DNA from: IMCC26207 sp037141255
GTDB lineage: Bacteria > Actinomycetota > Acidimicrobiia > Acidimicrobiales > Microtrichaceae
DNA: 15,934 nucleotides
Assembly (NCBI GenBank): GCA_037141255.1
Contig: JBAXCX010000068.1
Span: forward strand, 1 to 15,934
Direction of reading: 5' to 3'
Part shown: one piece after another, positions 6,052 through 14,940 of the stretch
How positions within the stretch are numbered: position 1 is the stretch's first letter
Layout: every line of letters starts with the position of its first letter
Position numbers and translations under genes: made by a program
The notes under the pieces: generated by a model
Told to the model about the DNA's origin: nothing
Databases searched by the model: none
The model's input: the letters and a program-made list of their open reading frames with translations, nothing else

Positions 6052-8322
6052 ATGGCAGCCAGTGCTTCAACTCCGCTTGAGCTTGTAGAAACCGTTTACG
6101 AGCGATTCGAAAATCGCATTGACGCAGCCCGCGATCGCCTCGGCAGGGCGCTCACGCTGTCAGAGAAGATTCTGATTGCACACCTCGATGACCCAAGTTC
6201 TGGGTTTGAACGCGGCATTACCTACAACGACCTGCGCCCAGACCGAGTGGCTATGCAAGATGCCACGGCGCAGATGGCACTGCTGCAGTTCATGACTGCT
6301 GGCCTCGACAAGGTGTCAGCACCTTCGACAGTGCACTGTGATCACCTGATCCAAGCTAAAGAAAACGGCAAGGTTGACCTGCTTGCGGCAGAGGCGAATA
6401 ACTCCGAGGTGTACGAGTTCTTGGAGTCAGTCTCGGCCCGTTACGACATTGGTTTTTGGGGACCAGGATCGGGAATCATCCACCAAGTAGTACTCGAGCA
6501 GTACGCCTTCCCCGGCGGCATGATGGTTGGTACCGACAGCCATACCCCAAATGCTGGCGGCCTGGGAATGATTGCCATTGGAGTAGGCGGTGCCGATGCA
6601 GTTGATGTCATGACTGGCTTCCCGTTCAACCTGCGCTGGCCAAAGCTGATTGGTGTGCACCTGACCGGAGCACTCAATGGTTGGTCAGCCCCGAAAGACA
6701 TCATCTTGAAGGTGGCCGAGATTCTGACTGTCAAGGGCGGAACTGGCGCAATTGTTGAATACTTTGGTGCAGGCGCAAACTCCATCTCATGCACAGGCAA
6801 AGCAACGATTTGCAATATGGGTGCAGAAATTGGTGCGACCACCTCGGTCTTTGCCTATGACGAGGCAATGGGTCGCTACTTAGCAGCCACCGGCCGCCAA
6901 GAAATTGCTGCCGCTGCAAACGGACTGGCCCGTCACCTGCGCTCCGATGATGAGGTGTTGTCAAACCCTGCGCAGTATTTCGATCAGGTGATCGAACTCG
7001 ACCTTTCGACCCTTCGACCTCATATCAACGGGCCTCAGACCCCAGATTTAGCAAGGGAAGTGTCGGCACTTGGGGATGAGGCTCGCGCCGAGGGCTGGCC
7101 ACTCGAAATCAGCTCCGCGCTTGTCGGATCTTGCACGAACTCCTCCTATGAGGACATCACTCGGGCAGCTTCGATTTTGCGATTCGCCGCTGCAAACGGT
7201 CTGGCAGTCAAGGTGCCGCTCATGATCACCCCCGGTTCTGAGCAGGTTCGCGCCACCATCGCCCGAGATGAACTCCTCAGTACCTTTGAGGCCGCTGGCG
7301 CAACTGTTCTGGCGAATGCCTGTGGGCCCTGCATTGGCCAATGGGATCGGCCTACAGCGGCAAACGACCACCCGAACACCATTGTGACCAGCTACAACCG
7401 AAACTTTCCGAAGCGTAACGACGGCTCTGTCAACACGCTGGCCTTTGTCACCTCACCAGAGACGGTTGTGGCACTCGCACTTGCCGGGACGCTCGACTTT
7501 GACCCGATCAGTGACACGCTCACAAACGCTTCGGGTGAGCAAGTGCTTTTGCCCGAGCCCATCGGAGAAGAACTTCCTGCGCTGGGATTCACCCCAGGCG
7601 AGAACACCTTTGTGTCTCCCCCACAAGATCGCAGTGGGATCAGCGTCAAGGTTTCGCCCACCTCGGATCGCTTGCAGCTTCTCGAACCCTTCGCCGCTTG
7701 GGACGGACAGGACTACCTCGACCTGCCGATCTTGCTCAAGGCTCAAGGTAAGTGCACTACCGATCACATCTCCATGGCTGGGCCCTGGCTCAAGTATCGA
7801 GGACACCTTGAGAACATCTCAGGCAACCTCTTTTTGGGCGCGATCAATGCCTTCACTGGCGAGGCCGGCCAGGGCAAGGACCAACTCGATGGGACAACAA
7901 AGTCCTTCCCGGACATTGCCAAGCACTACCACGAGGCGGGGGAACGCTGGGTGGCAGTTGGAGACGAGAACTGGGGGGAAGGTTCCTCACGTGAGCACGC
8001 TGCCATGGAGCCCAGATTCCGCGGTGCGGCCGCAATCATCGTGCGAAGTTTCGCCCGCATCCACGAAGCCAATCTGAAGAAGCAGGGAGTGTTGGCACTC
8101 ACCTTTGCCGAGCCCGAGGTTTACGATGTCATCGGCGAAGACGACCGGATCAGCATTCTCGGCTTGGCAGACCTTCAGCCTGGCAAGCCCGTCGAGTGTT
8201 TGCTGACCAAGCCTGATGGAACCTCATTGAGTTTCCTAGGAAATCAAACGATGAGCCCTGAACACATCGAATGGTTCCGCGCTGGCTCTGCTCTCAATAT
8301 CATTCGCGCTCGCACTGCCTAG
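6052..8322 (+). CDS. acn: Aconitate hydratase, mitochondrial type
   Basis: [4Fe-4S] enzyme interconverting citrate and isocitrate in the TCA cycle; 756 residues, cytoplasmic. It resembles mitochondrial aconitase (ACO2, about 780) rather than the AcnA/IRP type of about 900 or AcnB. Seen: DATAQMALLQFMTAGL, STVHCDHLIQA, GPGSGIIHQVVLEQYAFPGGMMVGTDSHTPNAGGLG, GGTGAIVEYFG and SISCTGKATICNMGAEIG. Cluster ligands are Cys361 in GSCTNSS and Cys424/Cys427 in CGPCIGQWDR. The C-terminal swivel domain has TTDHISMAGPWLKYRGHLENIS and the active-site GSSREHAAMEPR (Ser645-Ser646-Arg647). The start at 6052 has GAGGAA 6 nt upstream; a longer in-frame start at 5941 would run through gntR and is rejected. Likely regulated by the divergent GntR. 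The 87-nt gap after it shows no clear terminator. Confidence 0.96.
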   Translation: MAASASTPLELVETVYERFENRIDAARDRLGRALTLSEKILIAHLDDPSSGFERGITYNDLRPDRVAMQDATAQMALLQFMTAGLDKVSAPSTVHCDHLIQAKENGKVDLLAAEANNSEVYEFLESVSARYDIGFWGPGSGIIHQVVLEQYAFPGGMMVGTDSHTPNAGGLGMIAIGVGGADAVDVMTGFPFNLRWPKLIGVHLTGALNGWSAPKDIILKVAEILTVKGGTGAIVEYFGAGANSISCTGKATICNMGAEIGATTSVFAYDEAMGRYLAATGRQEIAAAANGLARHLRSDDEVLSNPAQYFDQVIELDLSTLRPHINGPQTPDLAREVSALGDEARAEGWPLEISSALVGSCTNSSYEDITRAASILRFAAANGLAVKVPLMITPGSEQVRATIARDELLSTFEAAGATVLANACGPCIGQWDRPTAANDHPNTIVTSYNRNFPKRNDGSVNTLAFVTSPETVVALALAGTLDFDPISDTLTNASGEQVLLPEPIGEELPALGFTPGENTFVSPPQDRSGISVKVSPTSDRLQLLEPFAAWDGQDYLDLPILLKAQGKCTTDHISMAGPWLKYRGHLENISGNLFLGAINAFTGEAGQGKDQLDGTTKSFPDIAKHYHEAGERWVAVGDENWGEGSSREHAAMEPRFRGAAAIIVRSFARIHEANLKKQGVLALTFAEPEVYDVIGEDDRISILGLADLQPGKPVECLLTKPDGTSLSFLGNQTMSPEHIEWFRAGSALNIIRARTA

Positions 8323-8409
8323 CGGGTTACCAAATCGCAGCAGCCGAGGGTTGCACTTGTGCGACAAGATTCGTGGTGCTGCACTTGCCGCAAGACGGAG
8401 GGTCAGGTT

Positions 8410-10488
8410 GTGACAACGATCGCTGAGGAACCTCGCAGCCTTGCTCTGTCACAAGCAGAGCCACTCCCACACATTCCTGGTTTAGATGGCCTTCGGGCCA
8501 TTGCAGTCATGCTGGTGCTGTTCTTTCACGCAGACTTTCCGTGGATGCAGGGTGGGTTTCTTGGAGTGTCACTCTTTTTCACGTTGTCAGGATTCCTGAT
8601 CACCGCTCTACTGCTGCGGGAGTGGTGGAATACCTCCTCGATTAGTGCCGGCAGTTTTTGGAGGCGCAGATTACGACGCCTGACCCCAGCAGCGTGGGTG
8701 GTGATTGCGGGAGTGCTACTCCTTGCCGTGTTCCGCGTCTGGGAGAACAGCCAACTTCTCGACCTTCGTACCGATGTGCCTTGGTCGATTGTCGACCTGG
8801 TGAATTGGCACTTCATTTCTGTTGGCACCAGCTACGGGGAAGCGTTTTCGGCACCTTCCCCGCTTGAGCATTTCTGGAGTTTGGCAGTAGAAACTCAGTT
8901 CTACGCGCTGTTGCTGATTGTGATTGGAACTGTCTTGGTTCTAGGGAAGCCCACGACCCGACGGGTTCGCCTCAACCGCCTGATTGCAACTCTTCTTGCC
9001 GCCACAGTGATGTCAGCCACGGCGAATCTGTTGCTGGCCAGAAACTCAATGGATCGGGCTTATTTTGGCACCGATACCCGAGCCGCCGAGATGCTGATCG
9101 GGGCCTTGCTCGCATGCGCGACCCTTCGACACCTTCGACTGAGTTCGCAGGTTGCTCGCAAAGCCCTCGCCGCTGCCGCACAGCTTGGCGTTGTTGCCAT
9201 CCTCGTCCTGAGCAATCTGGCCCGCCTGGACTCAACCTGGCTCTACCCCTGGGGCTTACTCTGCAGCGCTCTGTGCACCACGCTCATCATTGGCAGCGTC
9301 ATTCAGGGCGGAGTTCTGACTCGGGTGTTGCAAACTCGTGTGCTGGTTAATCTGGGCAGAATTAGTTACGGGGTGTATCTCATCCACTGGCCAATCTTTC
9401 TGTGGCTGACCCCACAGCGAACCTCGCTTGGGCTGTGGCCGCTTTTCGCCGTGCGTATGGCCATCGTCATACCGCTAGCGCTGTTGTTGTTCCAGTTTGT
9501 GGAACGGCCAATACGAACTGGCCTAGTACCCATGCGAAGTCGCGCAGTGGTTGTGGTTCCCCTCGCAGCAAGTGTTCTGGTGTTGGCCACCTTGGCTATC
9601 ACCAGGGACCTTCCTCCTGCCCCAGCGTTTCTTCAACCGCGTGCAATGGGAGATATCTCCACCTCGAGTCCCAGGCTTGGGAAGCAGTCCGATTCAGCCC
9701 AGGAAGGCATAGCCTTTCTGCCTGTCCCCTCAACGATCGCACCTGCCGCACCTGCAGCAACACCCGCCGCTCCCCGCCGACCGGCACGGGTGTTACTCGT
9801 AGGTGACAGCGTGGCTGCAAGCCTGCAGGACGCTCTGGCAGAGTCCCTAACGGCACGCGGAATCACATTTGCATCTGTCGCAACTCCGGGATGTGGTGTG
9901 ATCGTGGGAGTTCCCGGCAAAGGGCCAGACAAGCCGATCACGATGATGGGCAATGTGAAGGTCGCTGAATGTGAGAATTCCATTCCGCAACGGCAGAGCG
10001 ATTCAGTAGCCCAGTTCAATCCCGACCTAGTTATTTCGCTCTCGGTGTGGGAGGGCATTGATCGCACGGTCAATGACGTCTGGTATCAGTTCGGTACCCC
10101 CGAGTCAGACACGATGTTGCAGCAGTTGTTCACCGATACCTACAACCGTCTGTCATCGGGCGGTGCGGCAGTGGCATGGGTACGCATGCCAGATACGGTC
10201 GCTGCCCGCAACACCCCGAATGGCAGCCCAAGCCCGCAGGACTTGCAGACAACGGCTCATCTGCGGGAACTGATCGATCGCTATGTTTCTGCTCAGCCAT
10301 CGGCAACAGCTATCGACTTAGCTGGCTTTGTCTGCCCAGAGATTCCCTGTCCGAAGCAGAGAGATGGACTTACGCTTCGTCCCACCGACGGCTTGCACTT
10401 CGATACTCCGGACGGGGCCCGCTATGTGGCCGAATACATGAGCGACCAAGTTACTCAGATGGACTTGAATCAGATTGCCAAGCCGTAA
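8410..10488 (+). CDS. Acyltransferase 3 (OafA/YrhL type) with C-terminal SGNH domain
   Basis: Integral membrane O-acyltransferase of 692 residues, expected to move acyl (often acetyl) groups across the membrane to a surface glycan or wall polymer. The N-terminal membrane part (about 20-400, around ten segments) has HIPGLDGLRAIAV, the catalytic-type His40 in LFFHAD, GGFLGVSLFFTLSGFLIT, RRRLRRLTPAAW and HFWSLAVETQFY, as in the OafA family. A Pro/Ala-rich linker leads to an SGNH-like domain (about 455-690) with VGDSVAASL (Ser467), SLSVWEG and TDGLHFD (Asp660, His663), so a complete Ser-Asp-His set is visible. The start is GTG 8410 with GGAGG 8 nt upstream; an upstream GTG at 8359 would add a cysteine-rich stretch with no such site. 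The substrate is unknown. It is convergent with the HAD-PlsC gene. Confidence 0.9.
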   Translation: MTTIAEEPRSLALSQAEPLPHIPGLDGLRAIAVMLVLFFHADFPWMQGGFLGVSLFFTLSGFLITALLLREWWNTSSISAGSFWRRRLRRLTPAAWVVIAGVLLLAVFRVWENSQLLDLRTDVPWSIVDLVNWHFISVGTSYGEAFSAPSPLEHFWSLAVETQFYALLLIVIGTVLVLGKPTTRRVRLNRLIATLLAATVMSATANLLLARNSMDRAYFGTDTRAAEMLIGALLACATLRHLRLSSQVARKALAAAAQLGVVAILVLSNLARLDSTWLYPWGLLCSALCTTLIIGSVIQGGVLTRVLQTRVLVNLGRISYGVYLIHWPIFLWLTPQRTSLGLWPLFAVRMAIVIPLALLLFQFVERPIRTGLVPMRSRAVVVVPLAASVLVLATLAITRDLPPAPAFLQPRAMGDISTSSPRLGKQSDSAQEGIAFLPVPSTIAPAAPAATPAAPRRPARVLLVGDSVAASLQDALAESLTARGITFASVATPGCGVIVGVPGKGPDKPITMMGNVKVAECENSIPQRQSDSVAQFNPDLVISLSVWEGIDRTVNDVWYQFGTPESDTMLQQLFTDTYNRLSSGGAAVAWVRMPDTVAARNTPNGSPSPQDLQTTAHLRELIDRYVSAQPSATAIDLAGFVCPEIPCPKQRDGLTLRPTDGLHFDTPDGARYVAEYMSDQVTQMDLNQIAKP

Positions 10489-10489
10489 A

Positions 10490-10569
10490 GGCCAGTCAGT
10501 TTCTGGCCAGTCAGTTTCTGGCCAGTCAGTGCCGGGTCTGTCAGTGCCGGGTCAGTCAGTTCCGGGTCG
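10490..10569. repeat. 15-nt tandem array between convergent genes, entering the HAD-PlsC 3' end
   Basis: GGCCA followed by five 15-nt units each starting GTCAGT (10495, 10510, 10525, 10540, 10555). Units 1-2 are GTCAGTTTCTGGCCA; units 3-5 are variants of GTCAGTGCCGGGTCW. Read on the minus strand in the HAD-PlsC frame the units spell RPGTD, stop-PGTD, RPGTD, WPETD, WPETD. The gene therefore ends after the first unit, where CGA/AGA in sister units is TGA. The array starts two bases after the stop of the acyltransferase and fills the whole gap; no normal terminator is visible there. Confidence 0.93.
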
Positions 10570-12027
10570 GCGGACCGTCTCGTGATCGCTAGCCCACTCG
10601 ACGTCATCAGGTACTACTCCCCCGGGATAGGTCCGGGCCAAGTCATCTTGTGAGGGCGGACGCGGAGAACGTGACTCCTCAGGCAGCAACGCAGAGATTG
10701 CGGACATCACACGCTTGGTTTCTGAGTCGACGTCTTCAGTTCCCAGTTCAATGGGGGCGCCCACGTTGATCTGCACCTTGGGCGGCCGAAGCACTTGGGT
10801 CACATCAGGGAAGCGAGAACTGCGAGGCCAGACCTGCTCAGTGCCCCAGAGCCCGATGGGAATAATCGGGGCACCCGTGGCCTCAGCGAGGCGTACCGCA
10901 CCCCAACGGCCCTGCAGTTCCGTGTTAAAGAAGGCCGGCCCGCGAGGGATCGTTCCTTGCGGCATGAGTGCCACCATCTCGCCCGCTTTCAGTGCGTCCT
11001 CCGCCGCTCGAAGCGGAGCATCTGAACCCGTACCTCGCTCAACTCTGATTCCTCCCAGCGCAGTCACGACATCGCCCACGAGCGGTGCATCAAAGACTTC
11101 TTTCTTGCCCAAGAAGCGAGCGGGCCGGCCGCGGCGAGCCAGAAGGAATGAAATCGCAAGAGGGTCGAAGTACGAGCGATGGTTTCCTACCAAGATTGCG
11201 GGACCCTCGGAAGGGAGATTCTCGACTCCCTCGATTCCAAATCGGACCCACGGAAAGAGCTGAGGCTGGGCCAGCAACAAAAACAAACGTTGTGGCTCGA
11301 TGCCTGCGAACTTAGGTACTCCGGGTGGCACATCAAAGTACACAATCGGCCATCGTCGAACGGTGGCCTGCGCGTACATCCGGGGGTCGGGATTCACCGC
11401 TCGAGGGTTGCCGACAATCGAGAGCATGGGTACGTCGTAGTAACTGTCCGAATAGGCGTAGCTCTCGTTGAGATCAACGTGATGATCCTTCGCCCATTGC
11501 CGTACCGAGCGAGCTTTGCCCTTGCCCCAAACGAACTCTCCATCAATACTGCCGTCATAGTGTCCGCTACTGCGGGCGTAGCGAGTCGCTATTACCTCAT
11601 CAAAGCCAAGCGCTTCAGCGAGTGGAGCAATCAGGTCTGCCGGTGTGGTGGTGGCCATAACCAGCTTGCGGCCAGCGACTCGGTGCAACTCGATCTCTTG
11701 GAGCGCAAACGGTAAGACAGCTTGCAGAAGCGGAGGGGTTGCAAGATTGGCTGCCTCGTGCACCAGATCTACTGGCCACCCGCGAGTTGCCCGTACCCCT
11801 TGCTTGGAGACAAACATGGAGGGCCAGGTTTCGCCAATCAGATTGAAAATACCAAACGCTACCGACTCAATCCCCGAGGTGGAACTCTTGAGTAGACCGA
11901 CCCGCCGAAGTGCCTCGCTGATAATGGGACCGCTTGCTCCAGCTAGCAATGTGCGATCAAGGTCAAAGATGGCAGCACCCAGAGGCCTTTGCGTCGTGCT
12001 TGCTGTGCTGTTCGTGGTTACCTGCAT
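10552..12027 (-). CDS. HAD-IB phosphatase-PlsC acyltransferase fusion protein
   Basis: Two-domain protein of 491 residues, like the mycobacterial HAD-PlsC proteins, probably acting in glycerophospholipid synthesis at the membrane. The HAD part (about 15-225) has FDLDRTLL (nucleophile Asp22, acid Asp24, Thr26), VMATTTPADL and SDSYYDVPML. The PlsC part (about 245-450) has VGNHRSYFDPLA (His283, Asp288; HX4D motif), GGIRVERG, and MPQGTIPRGPAF. In the last, Gln replaces the usual Glu of the EGT motif; I recall the same in mycobacterial homologues. The expected chemistry is acyl-CoA transfer to lysophosphatidate plus a possible phosphomonoester hydrolysis. Start: ATG 12027; TTG 12033 is the longer option. 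No ribosome-binding site is clear, and TAACGT 6 nt before the ATG would suit a leaderless transcript. A low-complexity tail ends in the 15-nt array. Confidence 0.9.
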   Translation of the reverse strand: MQVTTNSTASTTQRPLGAAIFDLDRTLLAGASGPIISEALRRVGLLKSSTSGIESVAFGIFNLIGETWPSMFVSKQGVRATRGWPVDLVHEAANLATPPLLQAVLPFALQEIELHRVAGRKLVMATTTPADLIAPLAEALGFDEVIATRYARSSGHYDGSIDGEFVWGKGKARSVRQWAKDHHVDLNESYAYSDSYYDVPMLSIVGNPRAVNPDPRMYAQATVRRWPIVYFDVPPGVPKFAGIEPQRLFLLLAQPQLFPWVRFGIEGVENLPSEGPAILVGNHRSYFDPLAISFLLARRGRPARFLGKKEVFDAPLVGDVVTALGGIRVERGTGSDAPLRAAEDALKAGEMVALMPQGTIPRGPAFFNTELQGRWGAVRLAEATGAPIIPIGLWGTEQVWPRSSRFPDVTQVLRPPKVQINVGAPIELGTEDVDSETKRVMSAISALLPEESRSPRPPSQDDLARTYPGGVVPDDVEWASDHETVRRPGTD

Positions 12028-12082
12028 CGGCAAACGTTACCGTTCAATTGCAGAAATTGCCTTATGTGCACTCAGTTTGGGC

Positions 12083-12120
12083 AAAAAGGCCGAAGGACTG
12101 GCGGGGGGAGCCAGTCCTTC
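12083..12120 (-). terminator. Intrinsic terminator of the 6C RNA
   Basis: Perfect 11-bp stem (12120-12110 with 12102-12092), loop UCCCCCC, then GGCC-UUUUU on the minus strand (T-run complementary to 12083-12087). On the plus strand there is no T-run, so it acts leftward only. It lies 56 nt before the HAD-PlsC start, so that gene needs its own promoter or read-through. Confidence 0.8.
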
Positions 12121-12205
12121 AGCGGGTGAGCCACCAGATCGGGGGGAGACCTGATGACTCTGGCTCGAGGGGGGCTTTCGCCCGCACCCCCGGCGTTTGT
12201 GTATG
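12083..12205 (-). ncRNA. 6C: 6C-type small RNA with two C6 hairpin loops
   Basis: On the minus strand this gap encodes two hairpins with the same loop, U followed by six C. Hairpin 1 is AUCAGGUC/GAUCUGGU (12155-12148 with 12140-12133, two G-U pairs), closed outside by GAGCC/GGCUC. Hairpin 2 is a perfect 11-bp GAAGGACUGGC/GCCAGUCCUUC (12120-12110 with 12102-12092) followed by GGCC and UUUUU. Two stem-loops each with at least six C is the defining feature of actinobacterial 6C RNA, known in M. tuberculosis as B11. A further GGGC-GAAA-GCCC hairpin (12183-12172) may form the 5' part. The 5' end near 12205 comes from the predicted promoter; the 3' end from the U-run. The hairpin could instead be an attenuator in the leader of the HAD-PlsC gene, which lies downstream on the same strand. 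Confidence 0.8.
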
Positions 12206-12211
12206 CCTCAT

Positions 12212-12240
12212 AAGTTAGCCTTCTGCAAGCAATCTTTCAA
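12212..12240 (-). promoter_or_regulatory. Vegetative-type promoter for the 6C RNA
   Basis: On the minus strand TTGAAA (12240-12235; five of six to TTGACA), a 17-nt spacer, then TAACTT (12217-12212; fits TAnnnT). The predicted start is near 12205, upstream of both C6 hairpins. Its -35 overlaps the first copy of a GCAATCTTT repeat. Confidence 0.55.
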
Positions 12241-12268
12241 GCATCTTCGCCCGATACTTGCAATCTTT
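12229..12268. promoter_or_regulatory. Repeated GCAATCTTT, possible LysR site
   Basis: GCAATCTTT occurs at 12229-12237 and again at 12260-12268, 31 bp apart (about three helical turns), in the DNA shared by the divergent 6C RNA and lysR. LysR-type regulators usually bind such shared regions, but no clear T-N11-A palindrome was recognised here. Inference only. Confidence 0.3.
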
Positions 12269-12288
12269 ATTTGTGATAGACAGATCTG

Positions 12289-13212
12289 ATGGACCGCAAG
12301 CAACTCAAAGCATTTACTGCTGTTGTAGAACTCCACTCATTTTCGGCCGCCGCAAGATCACTCAATACGGTGCAATCAAACGTATCTGCTCATGTCGCAC
12401 GACTCGAGACGGAGCTCGGCGTCACGCTCATCGATCGCGCAACCACTGAACCAACAGACGAAGGTCGGGCGGTACTCAGACGAGCACGACGTATTGAGGC
12501 CGAGTTCGAGGCCTTGGACTCAGATGTTGCATCGCTGCGAGACGAAGTCTCGGGCACGGTCCGCTTGGGGAGCATCGGCACTGTGGCCCGATGGCTCGTT
12601 CCACCGCTACTGAACGAATTAGCTGAGCAGTTTCCTCAGGTTTCAGTGATCATTCTTGATGCCACCACGAGTTCTTTAGTTTTGAACCTGCTCTCTGGGG
12701 CCGTGGACCTCGCCCTGCTGAACCTGCCACTAAATGAACTCGAACTGAGGGTGGATGCACTCTTCGACGAGGACCGCGTGCTGATTGCACCCCCCGACCA
12801 CCCGCTCTACTGCTACGAATCCCTGACGCTTGAAGAGATCGTGCATCACGAGATCCTTCTCGAAGCCCCTGGGAGTCCATTCCGGACTCTTCTGGAAGAA
12901 GTAGCGGCCAGCGAGGGGGTCATCCTTCAGCCCAAGGCTGAATTCGACGGCATGAGACTGCTGGCCTCGTTGGTCTTTAGCGGATTCGGCGCAGGGATTG
13001 TTCCATCCTCGGCCGCGCCAATCGACCTTGGTGGAGAGTGGCGACGAATCCCAATTACTGGAGCGGTCGGGCGATCTGTTGGGCTCGGGGTTCGGCGTCG
13101 AAGCTTTCCGTCGGCAGCGCAGCGGGTGGTTGCCGACTCAATTCGCACCGTGATTGCCCGAGAGGCTGCAGGTCAGCCGGGCATTCATCTAGCTACCACC
13201 CCCCGAAGCTGA
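12289..13212 (+). CDS. LysR-family transcriptional regulator
   Basis: DNA-binding regulator of 307 residues, the usual size. The N-terminal helix-turn-helix (1-60) reads MDRKQLKAFTAVVELHSFSAAARSLNTVQSNVSAHVARLETELGVTLIDR, split here by residue groups: the S-F-S-A-A-A-R-S-L helix and the QSNVSAHVARLE recognition helix are typical. After a linker helix, a periplasmic-binding-fold effector domain follows (about 90-295), starting GTVRLGSIGTVARWLVPPLL and including VDLALLNLP and GFGAGIVP. The ATG has no clear ribosome-binding site, so the transcript may be leaderless. The gene is divergent from the 6C RNA and HAD-PlsC and lies 75 nt before citrate synthase on the same strand. It could control the 6C RNA, itself, or gltA; the effector is unknown. 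The only structure seen after its stop is a small GCGTC-ATC-GACGC stem at 13226-13238. Confidence 0.93.
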   Translation: MDRKQLKAFTAVVELHSFSAAARSLNTVQSNVSAHVARLETELGVTLIDRATTEPTDEGRAVLRRARRIEAEFEALDSDVASLRDEVSGTVRLGSIGTVARWLVPPLLNELAEQFPQVSVIILDATTSSLVLNLLSGAVDLALLNLPLNELELRVDALFDEDRVLIAPPDHPLYCYESLTLEEIVHHEILLEAPGSPFRTLLEEVAASEGVILQPKAEFDGMRLLASLVFSGFGAGIVPSSAAPIDLGGEWRRIPITGAVGRSVGLGVRRRSFPSAAQRVVADSIRTVIAREAAGQPGIHLATTPRS

Positions 13213-13287
13213 CTTCACCGCTCCCGCGTCATCGACGCCACCTTCAAGGTTCTAAGATGACACACAGTAAACCTCAGGAGAGCAGAC

Positions 13288-14570
<1,283 letters not shown>

Positions 14571-14574
<4 letters not shown>

Positions 14575-14933
14575 GTTCTCCCCCGTCCGCTCGCCAACCG
14601 GATGTCACCGACATCACCATTGAGCGAGCAACCATGGAACTTCGCTTGGAGTTCGATGACGGCCTCACTGGAACCATCGGCCTGATGGAGCTTCGTCTGC
14701 ATTGCCCCTGTGCCACCTGCCGGGCTGCCCGTCAGGCAGGCCGTGCACCTTGGCCAATTTCTGGCGGAGACCAGAATCTGGGACTCACGGATGCTTCGCT
14801 CGTTGGCGCTTGGGGACTCGGAATCACCTGGAATGATGGTCATGCCACGGGGATTTACCCGTTTGCGTCACTGCATGATTGGATTCGACTCGGCCATCCC
14901 ACCTTTGCCCCCGATTCCGGGTTAGGGAACTGA
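14571..14933 (+). CDS. DUF971 family protein
   Basis: Small soluble protein of 120 residues with one DUF971 domain (about 18-115), also known as the N-terminal domain of gamma-butyrobetaine hydroxylase-like proteins and as a C-terminal domain of some Mrp/HCF101 Fe-S carrier proteins. Seen: LRLEFDDGLTGTIGLMELRLHCPCATCRAARQ and WNDGHATGIYPFASLHDWI, both family hallmarks in pieces; the CPCATC cluster (Cys at about 44, 46 and 49) could bind a metal. The function of stand-alone members is not known; a role near Fe-S proteins is a guess. The start was set at 14571 because its ATGA overlaps the gltA stop, whereas the longer frame lies inside gltA. Seven bases separate it from the next gene. Confidence 0.85.
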
Positions 14934-14940
14934 GCAACCG

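Noticed and set aside
10490..10569. Possible CRISPR array
   Set aside because: The repeats are head-to-tail 15-mers with no spacers and no cas genes nearby; the array at 5096-5160 was rejected for the same reason.
12121..12185. tRNA-like or riboswitch-like folding near the GC-rich block
   Set aside because: No T-loop or anticodon arm consensus could be placed, and the two C6 hairpins explain the region better as 6C RNA.
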